A stretch of DNA of 64,000 bases from Pirellulaceae bacterium (GCA_020852965.1 JADYZV010000103.1:1-64000); one strand, 5' to 3'; positions 9,056 to 19,073 are shown, numbered from the stretch's first letter. Numbers and translations: made by a program. Notes: generated by a model not told the origin, from the sequence alone.

Positions 9056-10207
9056 GTGAAACACCAACCGTTACTCAAGATTTTTTGCTCGATTGGCTGG
9101 ATGACTTTGATGATGGATGCTACCGCGCTACGAGGCGAAGAATTGACCGTGTGGCTGGGCACCAGTTCCGCCAAACCGAGCCAGGGGATCTATCAATGCA
9201 CGCTCGATAGCGAAAACGGTAAACTTTCCGAGTCGCGATTGGCCGCAGCCATGGTAGGCCCCGGCTTTCTAGCCATGCACCCCAAGTTGAACGTCTTATA
9301 TGCCGTGGGTGGTTTGGACGGAAAGGCTTCCGTCGTGGCTTACAGCATTTCGCGCGAGGCTGGCCGACCACAACTCAAGCTACTAAATTCTCTCGATATT
9401 GGCGACGGAGGGGCGACGCATGTCTCGGTGGACTCGACCGGCAAGACGCTCTTGACCGCACAATATGGCGGTGGCTCGGTTGCCGTCTTTGCATTGGCGC
9501 CAGATGGTACGCTCGAAAAACGCACAGCCATCATCGAACACAGCGGCGGCTCGCAGCAAGTCGCGGGTAGGCAGGATAGCCCGCACCCGCACTGGACCGG
9601 CTTCTCACCCGACAACCGCTTCGCCTTCGTCCCCGACTTGGGACTCGATCAAGTTGTCATCTACCAACACGATGCTGCGGGCGCGACTCTGACTCCACAC
9701 GGATACGGTCAAGCACCGCTTGGCGGTGGGCCACGTCACATGCGATTCCATCCCAATGGTCGTTGGATCTATGTGCTCAACGAGCTCGATTTGAGCGTCT
9801 CGGTCTTCGACTACGATGGTCAGGCTGGAACCATGCTTCTCAGGCAAACGATGCCAACGGTACCCAAGGAGCAATTGATCAAAGAGAGATTCAGCAGCGG
9901 CTCCGAGCTCTGCGTTCACCCGACAGGGAAATTCGTCTACGCGGCCAATCGCGGCCACGATACGGTCACCGCGTTTGCCATCGATCAGGGCACAGGGCAA
10001 TTGCAAGTCATCGAGCGCGAGCCGGTGCGCGGTGCCGAACCTCGCAATATCAATCTCGATCCCTCTGGCTCATGGCTTCTGGCCGCCGGTCAGGACTCAC
10101 ACACGCTGGCCAGTTTTCAAGTGAATCCTCAGTCAGGCGAATTGGTTTACAACCGGAGCGTTATTCAAACACCTGCACCAATTTGCATACTGTTTGATCG
10201 AGACTAG
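9056..10207 (+). CDS. Lactonase family protein (6-phosphogluconolactonase/YbhE-type beta-propeller), exported
   Basis: About 383 residues from a GTG at 9056, preceded by AAAAGAGAG; the earlier in-frame ATG at 9011 lies inside a repeat. An N-terminal hydrophobic signal (ending near ATALRGEE) is followed by a seven-bladed propeller of the Lactonase family (Pfam Lactonase): LGTSS, PGFLAMHP, GGATHVSVDSTGKTLLTAQYGGGSV, PHPHWTGFSPDNRFAFVPDLGLDQV, GGGPRHMRFHPNGRWIYVLNEL, and HPTGKFVYAANRGHDTV. The family hydrolyses 6-phosphogluconolactone in some bacteria; exported planctomycete members probably act on other lactones. The substrate is not readable from the sequence. Confidence 0.85.
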   Translation: MKHQPLLKIFCSIGWMTLMMDATALRGEELTVWLGTSSAKPSQGIYQCTLDSENGKLSESRLAAAMVGPGFLAMHPKLNVLYAVGGLDGKASVVAYSISREAGRPQLKLLNSLDIGDGGATHVSVDSTGKTLLTAQYGGGSVAVFALAPDGTLEKRTAIIEHSGGSQQVAGRQDSPHPHWTGFSPDNRFAFVPDLGLDQVVIYQHDAAGATLTPHGYGQAPLGGGPRHMRFHPNGRWIYVLNELDLSVSVFDYDGQAGTMLLRQTMPTVPKEQLIKERFSSGSELCVHPTGKFVYAANRGHDTVTAFAIDQGTGQLQVIEREPVRGAEPRNINLDPSGSWLLAAGQDSHTLASFQVNPQSGELVYNRSVIQTPAPICILFDRD

Positions 10208-10209
10208 GG

Positions 10210-10277
10210 TGGTGGACGAGGCCCGCGAGTCCGTTTGATTCGTTATAGATTAGTAACTCGTAACCTCATCCACTACC
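10210..10277. repeat. Degenerate copy of the GTAGTGGACGAGG inverted repeat
   Basis: A left arm GGTGGACGAGG (from 10211) and a right arm ACTCGTAACCTCATCCACTAC (from 10256, partly decayed) flank about 35 bases, followed by a further half copy (CGACTCGTAACCTC from 10277). It begins directly after the lactonase stop codon. The arms match those at 7090-7155 with several mismatches. Confidence 0.75.
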
Positions 10278-10339
10278 GACTCGTAACCTCTCATTCAATA
10301 CCCTACCGTCTGGCGACGGTAGCTACGGGGAGCATTCAA

Positions 10340-11194
10340 ATGAGATTTCTAGATTCCTGCTGCGTGTTGCTGCCACTATGCTTCACGGCGGTGATAGCTC
10401 CCCTTTCTGCAGACGAATTGAACATCAGCTACGGGAAATCGCCAGAGCAAAAACTGGACGTCTATACCGCCGCAGACCCAGGTGATAAATCCGCAGCACC
10501 TGTTGTCATTTGGGTCCACGGTGGTGGCTGGCGAAACGGTGACAAAGACAATCTCAGCGGCAAGCGTTTGTGCAAGTCCTGGGCAAACCACGGGGTGACG
10601 ATGGTCAACCTCAACTATCGCCTGACGCCTAGCGTAGTTCATCCGGCGCATGTCGAAGATGTAGCGGCAGGCATCGCATGGGTTCATGAGAACATTGCTC
10701 GTTTCGGTGGCGACTCCAAGCGAATCTTTCTGTTGGGGCATTCGGCCGGCGCGCATTTGGTAGCTCTGGTCGCGACCAATCCCAAGTACTTGCAAGCGCA
10801 TGGCCTATTCCCGAACGAGACAATTGCCGGGGTCATGCCGATCGATACGGCTAGCTATGATCTTGTCGCAACCGACACGCGTCTCGTACGACGGATGATT
10901 CATGACGCCTTTGGCGATGAACCTGAAACGCTTGCCGAAGCTTCTCCCCTTCAGCAGGCTGAGAAGAATCGACAGATATGCCCGCCATTTCGTATTGCAG
11001 TTGTTAACCAGCGCAAGGAGGCTTTGCATGAATCTCGCTCGCTATGCGAAGTGCTACCGAAGTGCAAGCTGATCGTCATGGACTATCCACAACTAAGCCA
11101 ACTTCAATCGCATGCCGCGATCGCCCGCGACTTGATTGACCCTGAAAACTCGATGACAAAACAACTGCTCCAATTTGTGAAAGAAGGCAATTGA
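10340..11194 (+). CDS. Exported alpha/beta hydrolase (carboxylesterase/lipase type)
   Basis: 284 residues from the ATG at 10340, which has GGGGAG about 8 bases upstream; the longer frame from 10235 begins inside a repeat and is not supported. A signal peptide (SCCVLLPLCFTAVIAPLSA) precedes a hydrolase domain with the oxyanion-hole motif HGGGW, the nucleophile elbow GHSAG, and an Asp/His pair expected in the last third (HAAIARDL carries the likely His). The HGGGW form is typical of the BD-FAE/hormone-sensitive-lipase-like esterases. It follows the lactonase gene on the same strand, but a repeat lies between them. Confidence 0.82.
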   Translation: MRFLDSCCVLLPLCFTAVIAPLSADELNISYGKSPEQKLDVYTAADPGDKSAAPVVIWVHGGGWRNGDKDNLSGKRLCKSWANHGVTMVNLNYRLTPSVVHPAHVEDVAAGIAWVHENIARFGGDSKRIFLLGHSAGAHLVALVATNPKYLQAHGLFPNETIAGVMPIDTASYDLVATDTRLVRRMIHDAFGDEPETLAEASPLQQAEKNRQICPPFRIAVVNQRKEALHESRSLCEVLPKCKLIVMDYPQLSQLQSHAAIARDLIDPENSMTKQLLQFVKEGN

Positions 11195-11272
11195 ATTGAG
11201 GTGAGCATTGTCATGGGTAAATTTGCGATAGTCGCGTACGTGCAACGCAACGACGCACGGCGTTGTTTTTTA

Positions 11273-11563
11273 TCACTCGTTGAAACGATTGCCGATCTGT
11301 TTTCTAAGCGTTTCGATCGTTGCTTGCAATTCGCTCAGACTCTTGCCGCTTAGCTCTTCATTGGTCGATTCCGCAACGCCCAAGATCGATTGAAGAATGC
11401 GGATTGTGTTTGCCTTTTCATGAGTTATTCCGCGTGCCTCGCCGCGTGCCTCGCCCTTCTTGATCAACTGGTCAGCGACCGAGCCGGGTTCTGGCTGGAC
11501 GGGCCAGAATTCCGAGACTAATTCGTTCATCTTCTCTTCACCTACCACCGGATTCACACTCAT
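11273..11563 (-). CDS. Small protein resembling the C-terminus of Rpn/DUF4351-type proteins
   Basis: 96 residues from the ATG at 11563, with AAGGG about 9 bases upstream. The stretch KKGEARGEARG followed by a helical Leu/Ile-rich tail (ITHEKANTIRILQSILG) is the pattern seen at the C-terminus of Rpn-family (PD-(D/E)XK, recombination-promoting) nucleases and related DUF4351 proteins. No nuclease domain is present here, so it may be a remnant of a larger gene or an independent small protein. The family link is by resemblance only. Confidence 0.5.
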   Translation of the reverse strand: MSVNPVVGEEKMNELVSEFWPVQPEPGSVADQLIKKGEARGEARGITHEKANTIRILQSILGVAESTNEELSGKSLSELQATIETLRKQIGNRFNE

Positions 11564-11629
11564 CACATAGACCCTTATCGTATCAAGTGGTTCTCTGGAG
11601 TTGTCATGTCACCATTAACTCGATCGATC

Positions 11630-13087
11630 CTACTTTACCCCTTCCACCAACTCGACTAACGTGCGGACCATCACGCCCGTTCCCCCGGCATCCATAAAGT
11701 TCTTGGCCGAATCGTAGAAGGCGGGACCAGCGATGTCTAAGTGGGCCCAGGGGGTTGTGCCGACAAACTCCTGTAGGAACTTAGCCGCCGTGATGGCTCC
11801 GCCCCAACGCCCCTCGCCGACATTCTTGATATCAGCCACTTTGCTCTGAATCTGTTCGGCGAAGTGATCGTGCATGGGTAGCGGCCAAAGTAGCTCACCA
11901 GCTCGCCCTGCCGCCGCTTCAAGCTGCGATTGCCAGGCCGTGTCATTGGACATCAAGCCACAGATATCGGTCCCCAGGGCTACCACGCACGCGCCGGTAA
12001 GGGTAGCCAAATCGACGATGTGCGAAGGACGTTCATCCAGGGCTACGTTCAACGCGTCGGCCAACACCAGCCGCCCTTCCGCGTCGGTATTGTGAATCTC
12101 GATCGTCTTGCCACTGCGCGCCGTCAGAATGTCGCCAAGTTTATAACTGCTCCCACTGATCATATTCTCGACCAGGCCAACCACGGCGACCACAGGCGAC
12201 GCGACTTGCAAGGCGGCCAACGCCTGCATCGTACCCAGCACGGTCGCGGCACCGGCCATGTCGCATTTCATCGTTAACATCCCTTCGCTGGGTTTGATCG
12301 ACAGCCCTCCGCTGTCGAAGGTTACCCCTTTGCCTACCAACGCGATCGGGGCTTGCTTCTTACTGCCTGCGTAGCGCATCACCAATAGCCGTGGTGGCCG
12401 GGCTGAGCCGGCAGAGACGGCCAACAACGCACCGCAGCGTTCACGCCGCAGACGCAATTCGTCCCACACCTCCAGCTCAAGTCCGCTGGCCACCGAAACC
12501 TCTGCCGCCTGTTGCGTGAAAGCCTCGGGGTACATGTAGTTAGCGGGAAGATTGACCAGTTTGCGTGTCAACAACATCGCTTCCCCCAGGCATACTCCAC
12601 GCTTCAGCGCCGGCTCACTAAGCGACCAGCAGGAGAGTTGTTCGATCGCGTGCAAGCTCTTCTCCGAGCGAAATAAGTCTTGCCCGACACAGCCGTTCAT
12701 GGCTCCGGCAACGAGCGCACTGCCGACTCCATCGGTCGTTTCTCCCAAATCGAGCGCAACCGATGGGCGCGCGCTGGTCGCCAGTCGCTTGGTCGCGGCG
12801 CCAGCACAGCGAAAGGCAGCGGCTGCATCCCACTCGCTACGCTCGCCGCAGCCAACCACCAACACACTCCGGGCAGTCACTCCGGGCACCTCGTGCAACA
12901 GACTCGCCTTACCGACTTTGGTGGAGAGCTCTTCACGCGCCAGTAGTCTCTGGAGCATCTCCACCGCCGCCGTACCGAGCTGCGTGGCCGAACCGCTTAG
13001 CTGCTCGCCTTCAAAGATGCCGACCACCAATGCAGATACGTCTTGCTTTGCAATCGAACCGCTACCAGTCAAAACCTTCATCGTCAA
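11630..13087 (-). CDS. pepA: Leucyl aminopeptidase (peptidase family M17)
   Basis: 485 residues, the normal length for cytosolic M17 aminopeptidases that remove N-terminal residues using two metal ions. The N-terminal macro-like domain (1-160) is followed by the catalytic domain with GKGVTFDSGGLSIKP (Lys253, Asp258), MKCDMAGAA (Asp276) and the signature NTDAEGRL (Asp335, Glu337, Arg339), so all metal ligands and the catalytic Lys/Arg appear present. The first codons MTMKV allow a start two residues later. It is a single gene, with no partner on the same strand nearby. Confidence 0.95.
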   Translation of the reverse strand: MTMKVLTGSGSIAKQDVSALVVGIFEGEQLSGSATQLGTAAVEMLQRLLAREELSTKVGKASLLHEVPGVTARSVLVVGCGERSEWDAAAAFRCAGAATKRLATSARPSVALDLGETTDGVGSALVAGAMNGCVGQDLFRSEKSLHAIEQLSCWSLSEPALKRGVCLGEAMLLTRKLVNLPANYMYPEAFTQQAAEVSVASGLELEVWDELRLRRERCGALLAVSAGSARPPRLLVMRYAGSKKQAPIALVGKGVTFDSGGLSIKPSEGMLTMKCDMAGAATVLGTMQALAALQVASPVVAVVGLVENMISGSSYKLGDILTARSGKTIEIHNTDAEGRLVLADALNVALDERPSHIVDLATLTGACVVALGTDICGLMSNDTAWQSQLEAAAGRAGELLWPLPMHDHFAEQIQSKVADIKNVGEGRWGGAITAAKFLQEFVGTTPWAHLDIAGPAFYDSAKNFMDAGGTGVMVRTLVELVEGVK

Positions 13088-13332
13088 TCATTCCTCAGTG
13101 AGTTCGCCAATTGCAAGTTCGCCAATTGCGAAATGCCAATCGTGAGATACCAGCCAGGCACCGTTTTACGCCAACAATCAAGAATGTCGAGCCCAGACCT
13201 TTTCTCAAATTGGTCAATTGCGTGTAAACTGACGGAAGTGGGCGCTGTCTTCCGCAGAGTTGCACGCACAGTCCCTTGTGCCGTCCGCCGCAATAAATAT
13301 CCTAGGTTTCAGTGGGCTACAACACGCAGAGT

Positions 13333-14604
13333 ATGCCTGCTACTTTGAGCATCACCTTTAGCCAAAATCGTCGATCGCGCATGAATTCATCTGATACCAC
13401 CAGACTGGCTGCAGACGCTGACGCTGCCAACGCCGCCTCCGCCAATGTCGTCTCCGCCAATGTCGTCTCCGCCAACTCAGCGGAGCTTGTCGCGGCGACG
13501 ATTGCTTCCGCACCCGGACCGATCCTACCGGTGGGAGCGCGAACCAAGCCAGCGCTGTCAGCTTGCGACGGGCAAACTACGCGGCTAGATATGCGCAATC
13601 TCACGGGTGTTGTCAGCTACGATTCTTCGGAGTTTTTGATCAGTGCCCGGGCGGGAACACCGCTGACAGAGCTCCAAGCCGCCTTGGACGAGGAGCGTCA
13701 ATACTTACCATTTGATCCGCTATTTGTTTCGCAAGGCGCTACGTTGGGCGGGACCGTGGCTAGTGGTCTCAGCGGTGCCGGACGCCTGCTCTATGGCAGC
13801 CTGCGAGATTTCGTGATGGAAGTGCAGTTGGTCGACGGGCTGGGGAAGCTGGTGCGCGGAGGTGGCAAAGTGGTCAAGAATGCTGCCGGTTTCGATCTAC
13901 CCAAGCTGGTTGTCGGTAGCTATGGGCGATTGGGTGTGTTGACCGAAGTCACTTTAAAAGTCTTCCCCAGCCCGCCCGCCGCTGCGACTCTACAGGCCGA
14001 ATCGTCAAATGTGCCCGATGCCATTGCAGCGGTACAAGCTCTGCTATCTCAGCCGCTGCCGATCGCATCGCTCGATCTACAGTTCGAGCGGTCGGACGGT
14101 GTCCAGATTTTTGCACGATTTGCGGCCCACAGCGCTTCGCTACCTGAAGTTTTAAATCGCGCACAGGCAGCTTGCCGACTGCCCAGCGAGTGTGTCTACG
14201 AGTCGCCGCAGGAACTGCAGTTATGGCGTGATCGAGCCGCAGACATCGAAGGCTTGGCCGGCAGCTCTGCAAAAATTTTGGTACGCATCGCCACCACGTT
14301 GCCGGCACTTGCGCAATTGGCCCCCGTCCTGCTGTCTCTTTCTGGCGCTCGTCTGCATAGCACGGGAGGAGGCTCAGTCGTTTGGCTTTCACTACCCACA
14401 AATAGCAATTTGGATCAGCTCGATCAGCTATTGAAATTGCAAGGACTCCCCGCCATCGTCGTCTGCGCGCCCGATCATGAAGCGAACGCCGCCCTGCGAC
14501 CATTGGGAGACTGCCATTGGTTGGCAATCGCGCGGCGCATTCAGCAGGCGCTTGACCCACATCAGAAATTTGTACCTTTCGATACCCGCCCCCTGCCTGC
14601 TTGA
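13333..14604 (+). CDS. glcE: GlcE-like FAD-binding oxidase subunit
   Basis: About 423 residues; the ATG at 13381 is an alternative and neither start has a clear ribosome-binding site. The PCMH/FAD_binding_4 domain is plain: PVGARTKP, FLISARAGTPLTELQ, GATLGGTVASGLSGAGR, GGKVVKNAAGFDLPKLVVGSYG and LGVLTEVTLKVFP. This matches the GlcE subunit of glycolate oxidase, which binds FAD in the complex oxidising glycolate to glyoxylate. GlcD and GlcF are not adjacent, so the partners must be elsewhere. The N-terminal 45 residues are Ala/Asn/Ser-rich because of a 15-bp tandem repeat around 13435-13475. The stop codon lies in the first unit of a tandem repeat (14581-14730). Confidence 0.85.
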   Translation: MPATLSITFSQNRRSRMNSSDTTRLAADADAANAASANVVSANVVSANSAELVAATIASAPGPILPVGARTKPALSACDGQTTRLDMRNLTGVVSYDSSEFLISARAGTPLTELQAALDEERQYLPFDPLFVSQGATLGGTVASGLSGAGRLLYGSLRDFVMEVQLVDGLGKLVRGGGKVVKNAAGFDLPKLVVGSYGRLGVLTEVTLKVFPSPPAAATLQAESSNVPDAIAAVQALLSQPLPIASLDLQFERSDGVQIFARFAAHSASLPEVLNRAQAACRLPSECVYESPQELQLWRDRAADIEGLAGSSAKILVRIATTLPALAQLAPVLLSLSGARLHSTGGGSVVWLSLPTNSNLDQLDQLLKLQGLPAIVVCAPDHEANAALRPLGDCHWLAIARRIQQALDPHQKFVPFDTRPLPA

Positions 14605-14730
14605 CCGACATCAGCCAAAGTCTCTCAGCCAGATCGGCCCCCTGCCAGCTTGTCTGGCTGGAGCAAAAGATTTCCAGCGAGATCGGCCCCCTGCCAGCTT
14701 GTCTGGCTGGAGCCAAAGTTTTGCGGCCAG
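14581..14730. repeat. Tandem repeat of about 50 bp overlapping the 3' end of glcE
   Basis: Three degenerate units start near 14581, 14632 and 14681, sharing GGCCCCCTGCCAGCTTG and TCTGGCTGGAGC. Each of the last two contains a short dyad (CCAGC/GCTGG). The first unit supplies the last codons of the glcE-like gene (RPLPA-stop). Confidence 0.8.
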
Positions 14731-14781
14731 ATGCGATGATGTATGCGATCATTGTCCGACCCTCCATTCGTGTAGCTTAGG

Positions 14782-16947
14782 CTACTCCGCATCATCGTTG
14801 GGTATCACGATATCCCCCAAGAACTGATAGTAGTTGATGCCTTCGATGATTCCACGCGCGTGATGACCCTGTGCGAAATAGACGCGGGGGCGGTTGCGGA
14901 AACGCTCGAGCTCTGGGCTGTAATTGCCGACGACGACTCCCAAGGTGCGACCTAGCAGCATCCCTTCGTCGTTGCCCGAGTCGCCGGCCACGAGCACGTG
15001 CTCGGGTGCGAAGCCCCACTTGTATAGCAAATGCCGCATGGACAGATCGGAGCCACCACGCACGGGAATGATGTCAAGGTACATCCCCAATGAAAAAGTG
15101 ACTCGAGCGCGCAGGCCCGCCTCGCGCAGCCGCTTTTTGATTTCGTCCACGCTCGGTGCTAACTGAGCGTCGAGTTCGTAGCTGATTTTGAACTCGGACA
15201 GCTTCTCTTCGGACTGAAGAAATAAGCCCGGCTGACCATCGAGCAGTGCGCGAATCTCGATCGGTTTCCAAGCGTAACCGATTTGTTTGCGCCAACTCAA
15301 ATCGGGTGTTAGATTGACGCCATAATGGAGTTGAGTCCCTACGTCGGTGTCGAGCACATCGGGCCGTGGCAGCCCCAGGTGTTCGATCATTTGCATGGCA
15401 TCATCCAATCGTCTACCCGTAGCCACGCCAAAGCCGATTTGGGGGTGGTTGTTCAGTAGTTCGATTAATTCGGCCAGCGCACCTTCGTCACCCGTGAGCG
15501 TATTGTCGAGATCGGTCACGATGAGCCGATCGAACTCGGGCATGCGCCGGGTTTTGTGAGCGCTGGCAAGATCAGGGACCGGGGACTCTTTTAGGATTTT
15601 GTCCAAGTCACTCAAGTAACGTTCGGCATGGTTGCGCCACGAGTAGTGCTGACGCGTGCCGCTGATACCCTGCTGCGACCAAGTTTGCCATTGCTGCGGT
15701 TCGGTCAACATGCGTAATAACGCCGCTTCAATCGCGGCATCGTCGAGTGGGTCGACCAAGATCCCGTTCTTGCAGTTGGCGATGATATCGCGAGGACCGC
15801 CATCATGGGTGGCCACGATGGGAAGTCCGGTTGCCCCAGCTTCGAGCAGCGTCAATCCGAAGGGTTCGGTCAATGCGGGATTGATAAACACTCCGCCGAG
15901 TTGCTTGGCTAAGCGATATAGGTCGGCCACGTCGGGCGGATTGTGTTTGGGGTAAGCCACCTTGCCATACAAGTCGTAGAGGTCGATTCGTTGGAGCACG
16001 TTGTTGATTACGCGTTGTTGCCCTTTGGGGAGCTCGCGTAGATCGTCGCGCGAGCCCATGATCAGCACTAGGTTGGCTAACTCCTGGAGGCGCGGACTGC
16101 GACCGTAAACGTCCACCAATTTTTCCAAGTTCTTTCGCTCGTCGGGCCGGGCCATCGTCAAAATAATGGGGCGTTGGGGATCACGCAAGAAACGAGCTAG
16201 CTCGTCTACCACCTCCGCTGGCGGTTGCCAGTCTTCCGGCGGTGGAGAGAAGGCCTCCAAGTCGACGCCGGGTGGAATGACATCCATCCGTGACGGTTGG
16301 TAGTGATCGTAGAGTTGATACTGCAACTCGACTTCTTGCGACGTGCTGGTCACCACCATCGAAGCCGTTTCCAGCGCCGTCTCTTCCGCCTCGTAGCGCT
16401 GCTTGAACTTGTATCTCTTCTCCAGCGATTCGGGGAGTTGATCTTTGCCGAGCGACAGCCGCTGGCTTTTGACCCGTCCCAGCGAATGCCCCGTGAAGAT
16501 AAAGGGGATGTGCAGGAGTCGCGCTAACTGCGCTCCAGCCAGTCCCGCATCCGCATAATGGCCATGGATAATGTCGGGGATGCGCGTCTGGCGAAAGTGC
16601 AGCAGTGTCTGGTCGACGAACAGCTCGATATACGGCCACAGCGCCTCTTTCTTGAGATAGCGTTTGGGGCCAAAGGGAATGCGTACAATCTTGGCGTGCT
16701 GGCCGATTGGCTCTTCGGCAATCGAGTAGTCGGAACTTACTTTGGGATCGAAGATTTGCCGCGTCAGCAATTCGACTTCGGCCACGCGCGGGTGGGCGGC
16801 CAACTCGCACGCCAGCTCGAGCACATATTTGACTTGGCCGCCCGTATCCGCATCGCGTCCCAATTCGGGTGCTTGGCCCCGAATCAGTCCGTGTAAGCTA
16901 ATAAGAGTAATTTTCAGATCTTGAGATCGGCGTAAGCCTTCGACCAT
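14782..16947 (-). CDS. Sucrose-phosphate synthase with C-terminal HAD phosphatase-like domain
   Basis: 721 residues. The N-terminal part is a family 4 glycosyltransferase of the sucrose-phosphate synthase type: [22 protein letters not shown] (glucose-binding loop, near residue 17-38), [18 protein letters not shown], and the UDP-binding region [17 protein letters not shown]. The last 250 residues or so are a HAD-IIB domain starting with the nucleophile motif [12 protein letters not shown] and containing [12 protein letters not shown], as in sucrose-6-phosphate phosphatase. Two-domain proteins of this kind convert UDP-glucose and fructose-6-phosphate to sucrose-6-phosphate and possibly on to sucrose, a compatible solute. 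The HAD catalytic Asp residues seem intact. It is a single-gene unit. Confidence 0.92.
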   Translation of the reverse strand: MVEGLRRSQDLKITLISLHGLIRGQAPELGRDADTGGQVKYVLELACELAAHPRVAEVELLTRQIFDPKVSSDYSIAEEPIGQHAKIVRIPFGPKRYLKKEALWPYIELFVDQTLLHFRQTRIPDIIHGHYADAGLAGAQLARLLHIPFIFTGHSLGRVKSQRLSLGKDQLPESLEKRYKFKQRYEAEETALETASMVVTSTSQEVELQYQLYDHYQPSRMDVIPPGVDLEAFSPPPEDWQPPAEVVDELARFLRDPQRPIILTMARPDERKNLEKLVDVYGRSPRLQELANLVLIMGSRDDLRELPKGQQRVINNVLQRIDLYDLYGKVAYPKHNPPDVADLYRLAKQLGGVFINPALTEPFGLTLLEAGATGLPIVATHDGGPRDIIANCKNGILVDPLDDAAIEAALLRMLTEPQQWQTWSQQGISGTRQHYSWRNHAERYLSDLDKILKESPVPDLASAHKTRRMPEFDRLIVTDLDNTLTGDEGALAELIELLNNHPQIGFGVATGRRLDDAMQMIEHLGLPRPDVLDTDVGTQLHYGVNLTPDLSWRKQIGYAWKPIEIRALLDGQPGLFLQSEEKLSEFKISYELDAQLAPSVDEIKKRLREAGLRARVTFSLGMYLDIIPVRGGSDLSMRHLLYKWGFAPEHVLVAGDSGNDEGMLLGRTLGVVVGNYSPELERFRNRPRVYFAQGHHARGIIEGINYYQFLGDIVIPNDDAE

Positions 16948-17088
16948 GTCGGTTCCAAGCCTCTAGTCTTCGAGTTCGACAAGTGGGGATTGAAAGTGTG
17001 AGACTACTCCTACAGGCTGTCGCGTGCAACCACCCCCAGCCGTCGAGCTAGTCTATCAAGACTTACTCGGTCGCATTGAGGTCGAATG

Positions 17089-17358
17089 CTACGCTTCGAC
17101 GAGCGAGTAAAAACCGCCCCGCTCTTGTTTGAGTTTTCCCTGTTTGGCTAGTTCCTGCCAAACGGCCTTGGGAAACTGGTTGGGAGGCGTAATGGCCACG
17201 ATGTCCGACTTCTGACCCGAGGACATCGGTCCATAGCCCAGACCCGATTCGTCGTCCAAACGCGTTAGCTTTAGGCGTTTGCGGAATGCCTTCATCGCCA
17301 ACCGCAGTTCCTCTTTTGAGGGCGGTTCAGGCACAGCGGTGGCTTCGGGCTCTTCCAT
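17089..17358 (-). CDS. Conserved small hypothetical protein
   Basis: 89 residues, charged and helical, starting at an ATG with AAAGGAA about 6 bases upstream. A Lys/Arg-rich segment (KAFRKRLKLTRLDDE) is followed by GYGPMSSGQKSDIVAI and a C-terminal part resembling a small winged-helix (FPKAVWQELAKQGKLKQERGG). The second half is compatible with nucleic-acid binding, but no family is recognised with certainty. It looks like a real, conserved planctomycete small protein because of its length, RBS and codon use. Confidence 0.65.
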   Translation of the reverse strand: MEEPEATAVPEPPSKEELRLAMKAFRKRLKLTRLDDESGLGYGPMSSGQKSDIVAITPPNQFPKAVWQELAKQGKLKQERGGFYSLVEA

Positions 17359-17851
17359 AATTCGTTCCTTTACATAAATCGATAGGCGGCGCGTTAGGCC
17401 TCCAGCGGGTTGCTACTTTAGCTCAAGTACTCGCAACAGTGCATTCTCGACGAGCACTGAAAGCGTTGGAAATGGTAGTGCGCGCAAGGGCGTTCAAGTC
17501 TCATGGACTACCGAGAAGTCTGTCAAACCTAAAAAGATCGTCCATCAACGCTCAAGGGCTACGAAATGTGATACGCTAATTATTGTAACTCGCATCTGGG
17601 AGTCTCAGTTGTACGGGAACCGACCATTCGGCCGCGTACGTGAATCGAGGACTAGCCCAAAAAACGAACAAAGCTTTGGTGCTCCACGCGCCAACAGCTA
17701 CTTTCCCTGCCCCGGCTAAATGCCACCGACGCATCTCGATCGATGTCGGCACGGCGCGAAGCGGGGGTGGCAACAAGTTGGTAGATCCAGCTAGCTAGAT
17801 GTGAAGGTGAATTAAAAACTATCTTACCGAAATACCGAAAGGATTATCGCA
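17359..17851. other. Intergenic region without recognised features
   Basis: About 490 bases with no supported gene, RNA or repeat. A 66-residue minus-strand frame (17576-17776) has no family resemblance or ribosome-binding site. Confidence 0.6.
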
Positions 17852-18640
17852 ATGGCTTGCAGGCTTTCTGGTCCAATGTGCGGCGATAGCCAAAATAAGC
17901 ACTTGGTTGCTTGGGAGGACCACGGGTTGAGCTCGAGAGCGCCCATGCCGACGGCGCAAATTAAGAGTGGGACACCAGATCATGGAGTTCCAGCTGCCGA
18001 TGCTTTGGTGGTAAATGAGATTAACACACACCTGAGAAAAGCTAACGAGTGGTTCGCCTACGTCGCGATGCAGCTCAAGAATGAGCCTGCCGATAAAAAT
18101 CGACAAGAATTCTTGGATCAGATGGGTATCATCGCGACCAATTCAGGATTCCAGATACGGGCTGGCAATTTGATGCTGCAAGCCCGCATCACATCCGAAG
18201 CGAAACGAAACCAAGTTGGCTCGCTCGATACAGTAGCGCGGGATGCGGAATACTACCTTCTCGCACGGTGGAAGTCGTCCATTCGTGAAACCGGCAATAG
18301 CATTCCCCAATTGACGAATCAGTCAAAGAAGCCAGGGCCGATTCCTGCGGCAAGGAGTTTCGCATGGTGGCTGCTTGCACCTTTAGTGTGGGACGGGGCC
18401 AAGGGATCACTCCAGGGGTTAACGGAGCTCTTCCAGGAATTTGGGTTGGACAAAGCAGCGGTCGCCGTCGACGAGTTTCGCCAAGATACAATGCAGGGTG
18501 GGTCGGGGAGCGTCAAGCAACCCAACTCGCCGCCCGGCGGGTGTTTGTGGGCTCTCAAGGGGCTCAGGCGTGGGATGAATGAAGACGGTTACGCCTACGT
18601 GCGTGAAATACCACTCGTCATGTTGATTTCCGACGACTAG
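17852..18640 (+). CDS. Hypothetical protein upstream of the acyl carrier protein
   Basis: 262 residues from an ATG with AAAGGA about 9 bases upstream. No family is recognised. A helical stretch (about 52-110, NTHLRKANEWFAYVAMQL) is followed by a basic linker and a hydrophobic segment (ARSFAWWLLAPLVWDGAKG, about 166-185), then a Gly/Pro-rich region and a short hydrophobic C-terminus. The gap to the acyl carrier gene is under 60 bases, so the two may be co-transcribed. Support is the start site and the length; the alternative is a spurious open frame. Confidence 0.5.
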   Translation: MACRLSGPMCGDSQNKHLVAWEDHGLSSRAPMPTAQIKSGTPDHGVPAADALVVNEINTHLRKANEWFAYVAMQLKNEPADKNRQEFLDQMGIIATNSGFQIRAGNLMLQARITSEAKRNQVGSLDTVARDAEYYLLARWKSSIRETGNSIPQLTNQSKKPGPIPAARSFAWWLLAPLVWDGAKGSLQGLTELFQEFGLDKAAVAVDEFRQDTMQGGSGSVKQPNSPPGGCLWALKGLRRGMNEDGYAYVREIPLVMLISDD

Positions 18641-18698
18641 TAGCCTGTTGGAGAGCACCGTGACTTGTTCGGATACGAAAGGGAGACAATAATCGTGC

Positions 18699-18989
18699 AT
18701 GCCAAACGAAAAGCTGAATCGACGTCCTGCCACACCGCAAACTGCCCGCTCGGCTGCTGAAGTTCAGCAGTGGATGATTAGCCAGCTTGCGGAAGAACTG
18801 AAAATCGATCGGGAAAAGATCAAGGTTGATCAGCCCATACTATCTTTTGGCATCGACTCGATGCAGATCGTGGTTGTTGTGGCGAAACTGGAAGACTGGC
18901 TCGGTTTCCGTTTTCCAAGCAACCCTCTGGAAGATTACTCCACAATCGAGGAACTTTCGCAATATGTGGCGGACATGTCGGGCAAGTGA
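18699..18989 (+). CDS. Acyl carrier protein (phosphopantetheine-binding)
   Basis: 96 residues. After about 20 unstructured residues comes a carrier-protein fold with the attachment motif GIDSMQ (Ser near residue 53), helix II VVVVAKLEDWLGF, and the C-terminal TIEELSQYVAD typical of polyketide-type carriers. The serine would carry 4'-phosphopantetheine and hold an activated acyl group. It lies about 85 bases ahead of the MBOAT-SGNH gene and close to a fatty-acyl-AMP ligase gene, which suggests it hands an acyl chain from the ligase to the membrane acyltransferase, as DltC does in Dlt systems. GGGAG precedes the ATG by 13 bases, rather far. Confidence 0.9.
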   Translation: MPNEKLNRRPATPQTARSAAEVQQWMISQLAEELKIDREKIKVDQPILSFGIDSMQIVVVVAKLEDWLGFRFPSNPLEDYSTIEELSQYVADMSGK

Positions 18990-19073
18990 CGGTAGTTTGT
19001 GTCTGTATCTGAAAATGAAAGTACGCTGCCGAATCGGTTGAAGGGCTCGGCATTCTCGATCCGGAGTTAGCGA

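Noticed and set aside
13085-13125. Direct repeat AGTTCGCCAATTGC upstream of pepA
   Set aside because: Only two adjacent short copies; probably a small local slippage with no wider pattern in the window.
17576-17776. 66-residue minus-strand frame in a 490-bp gap
   Set aside because: No RBS, no recognised domain and no conserved context.
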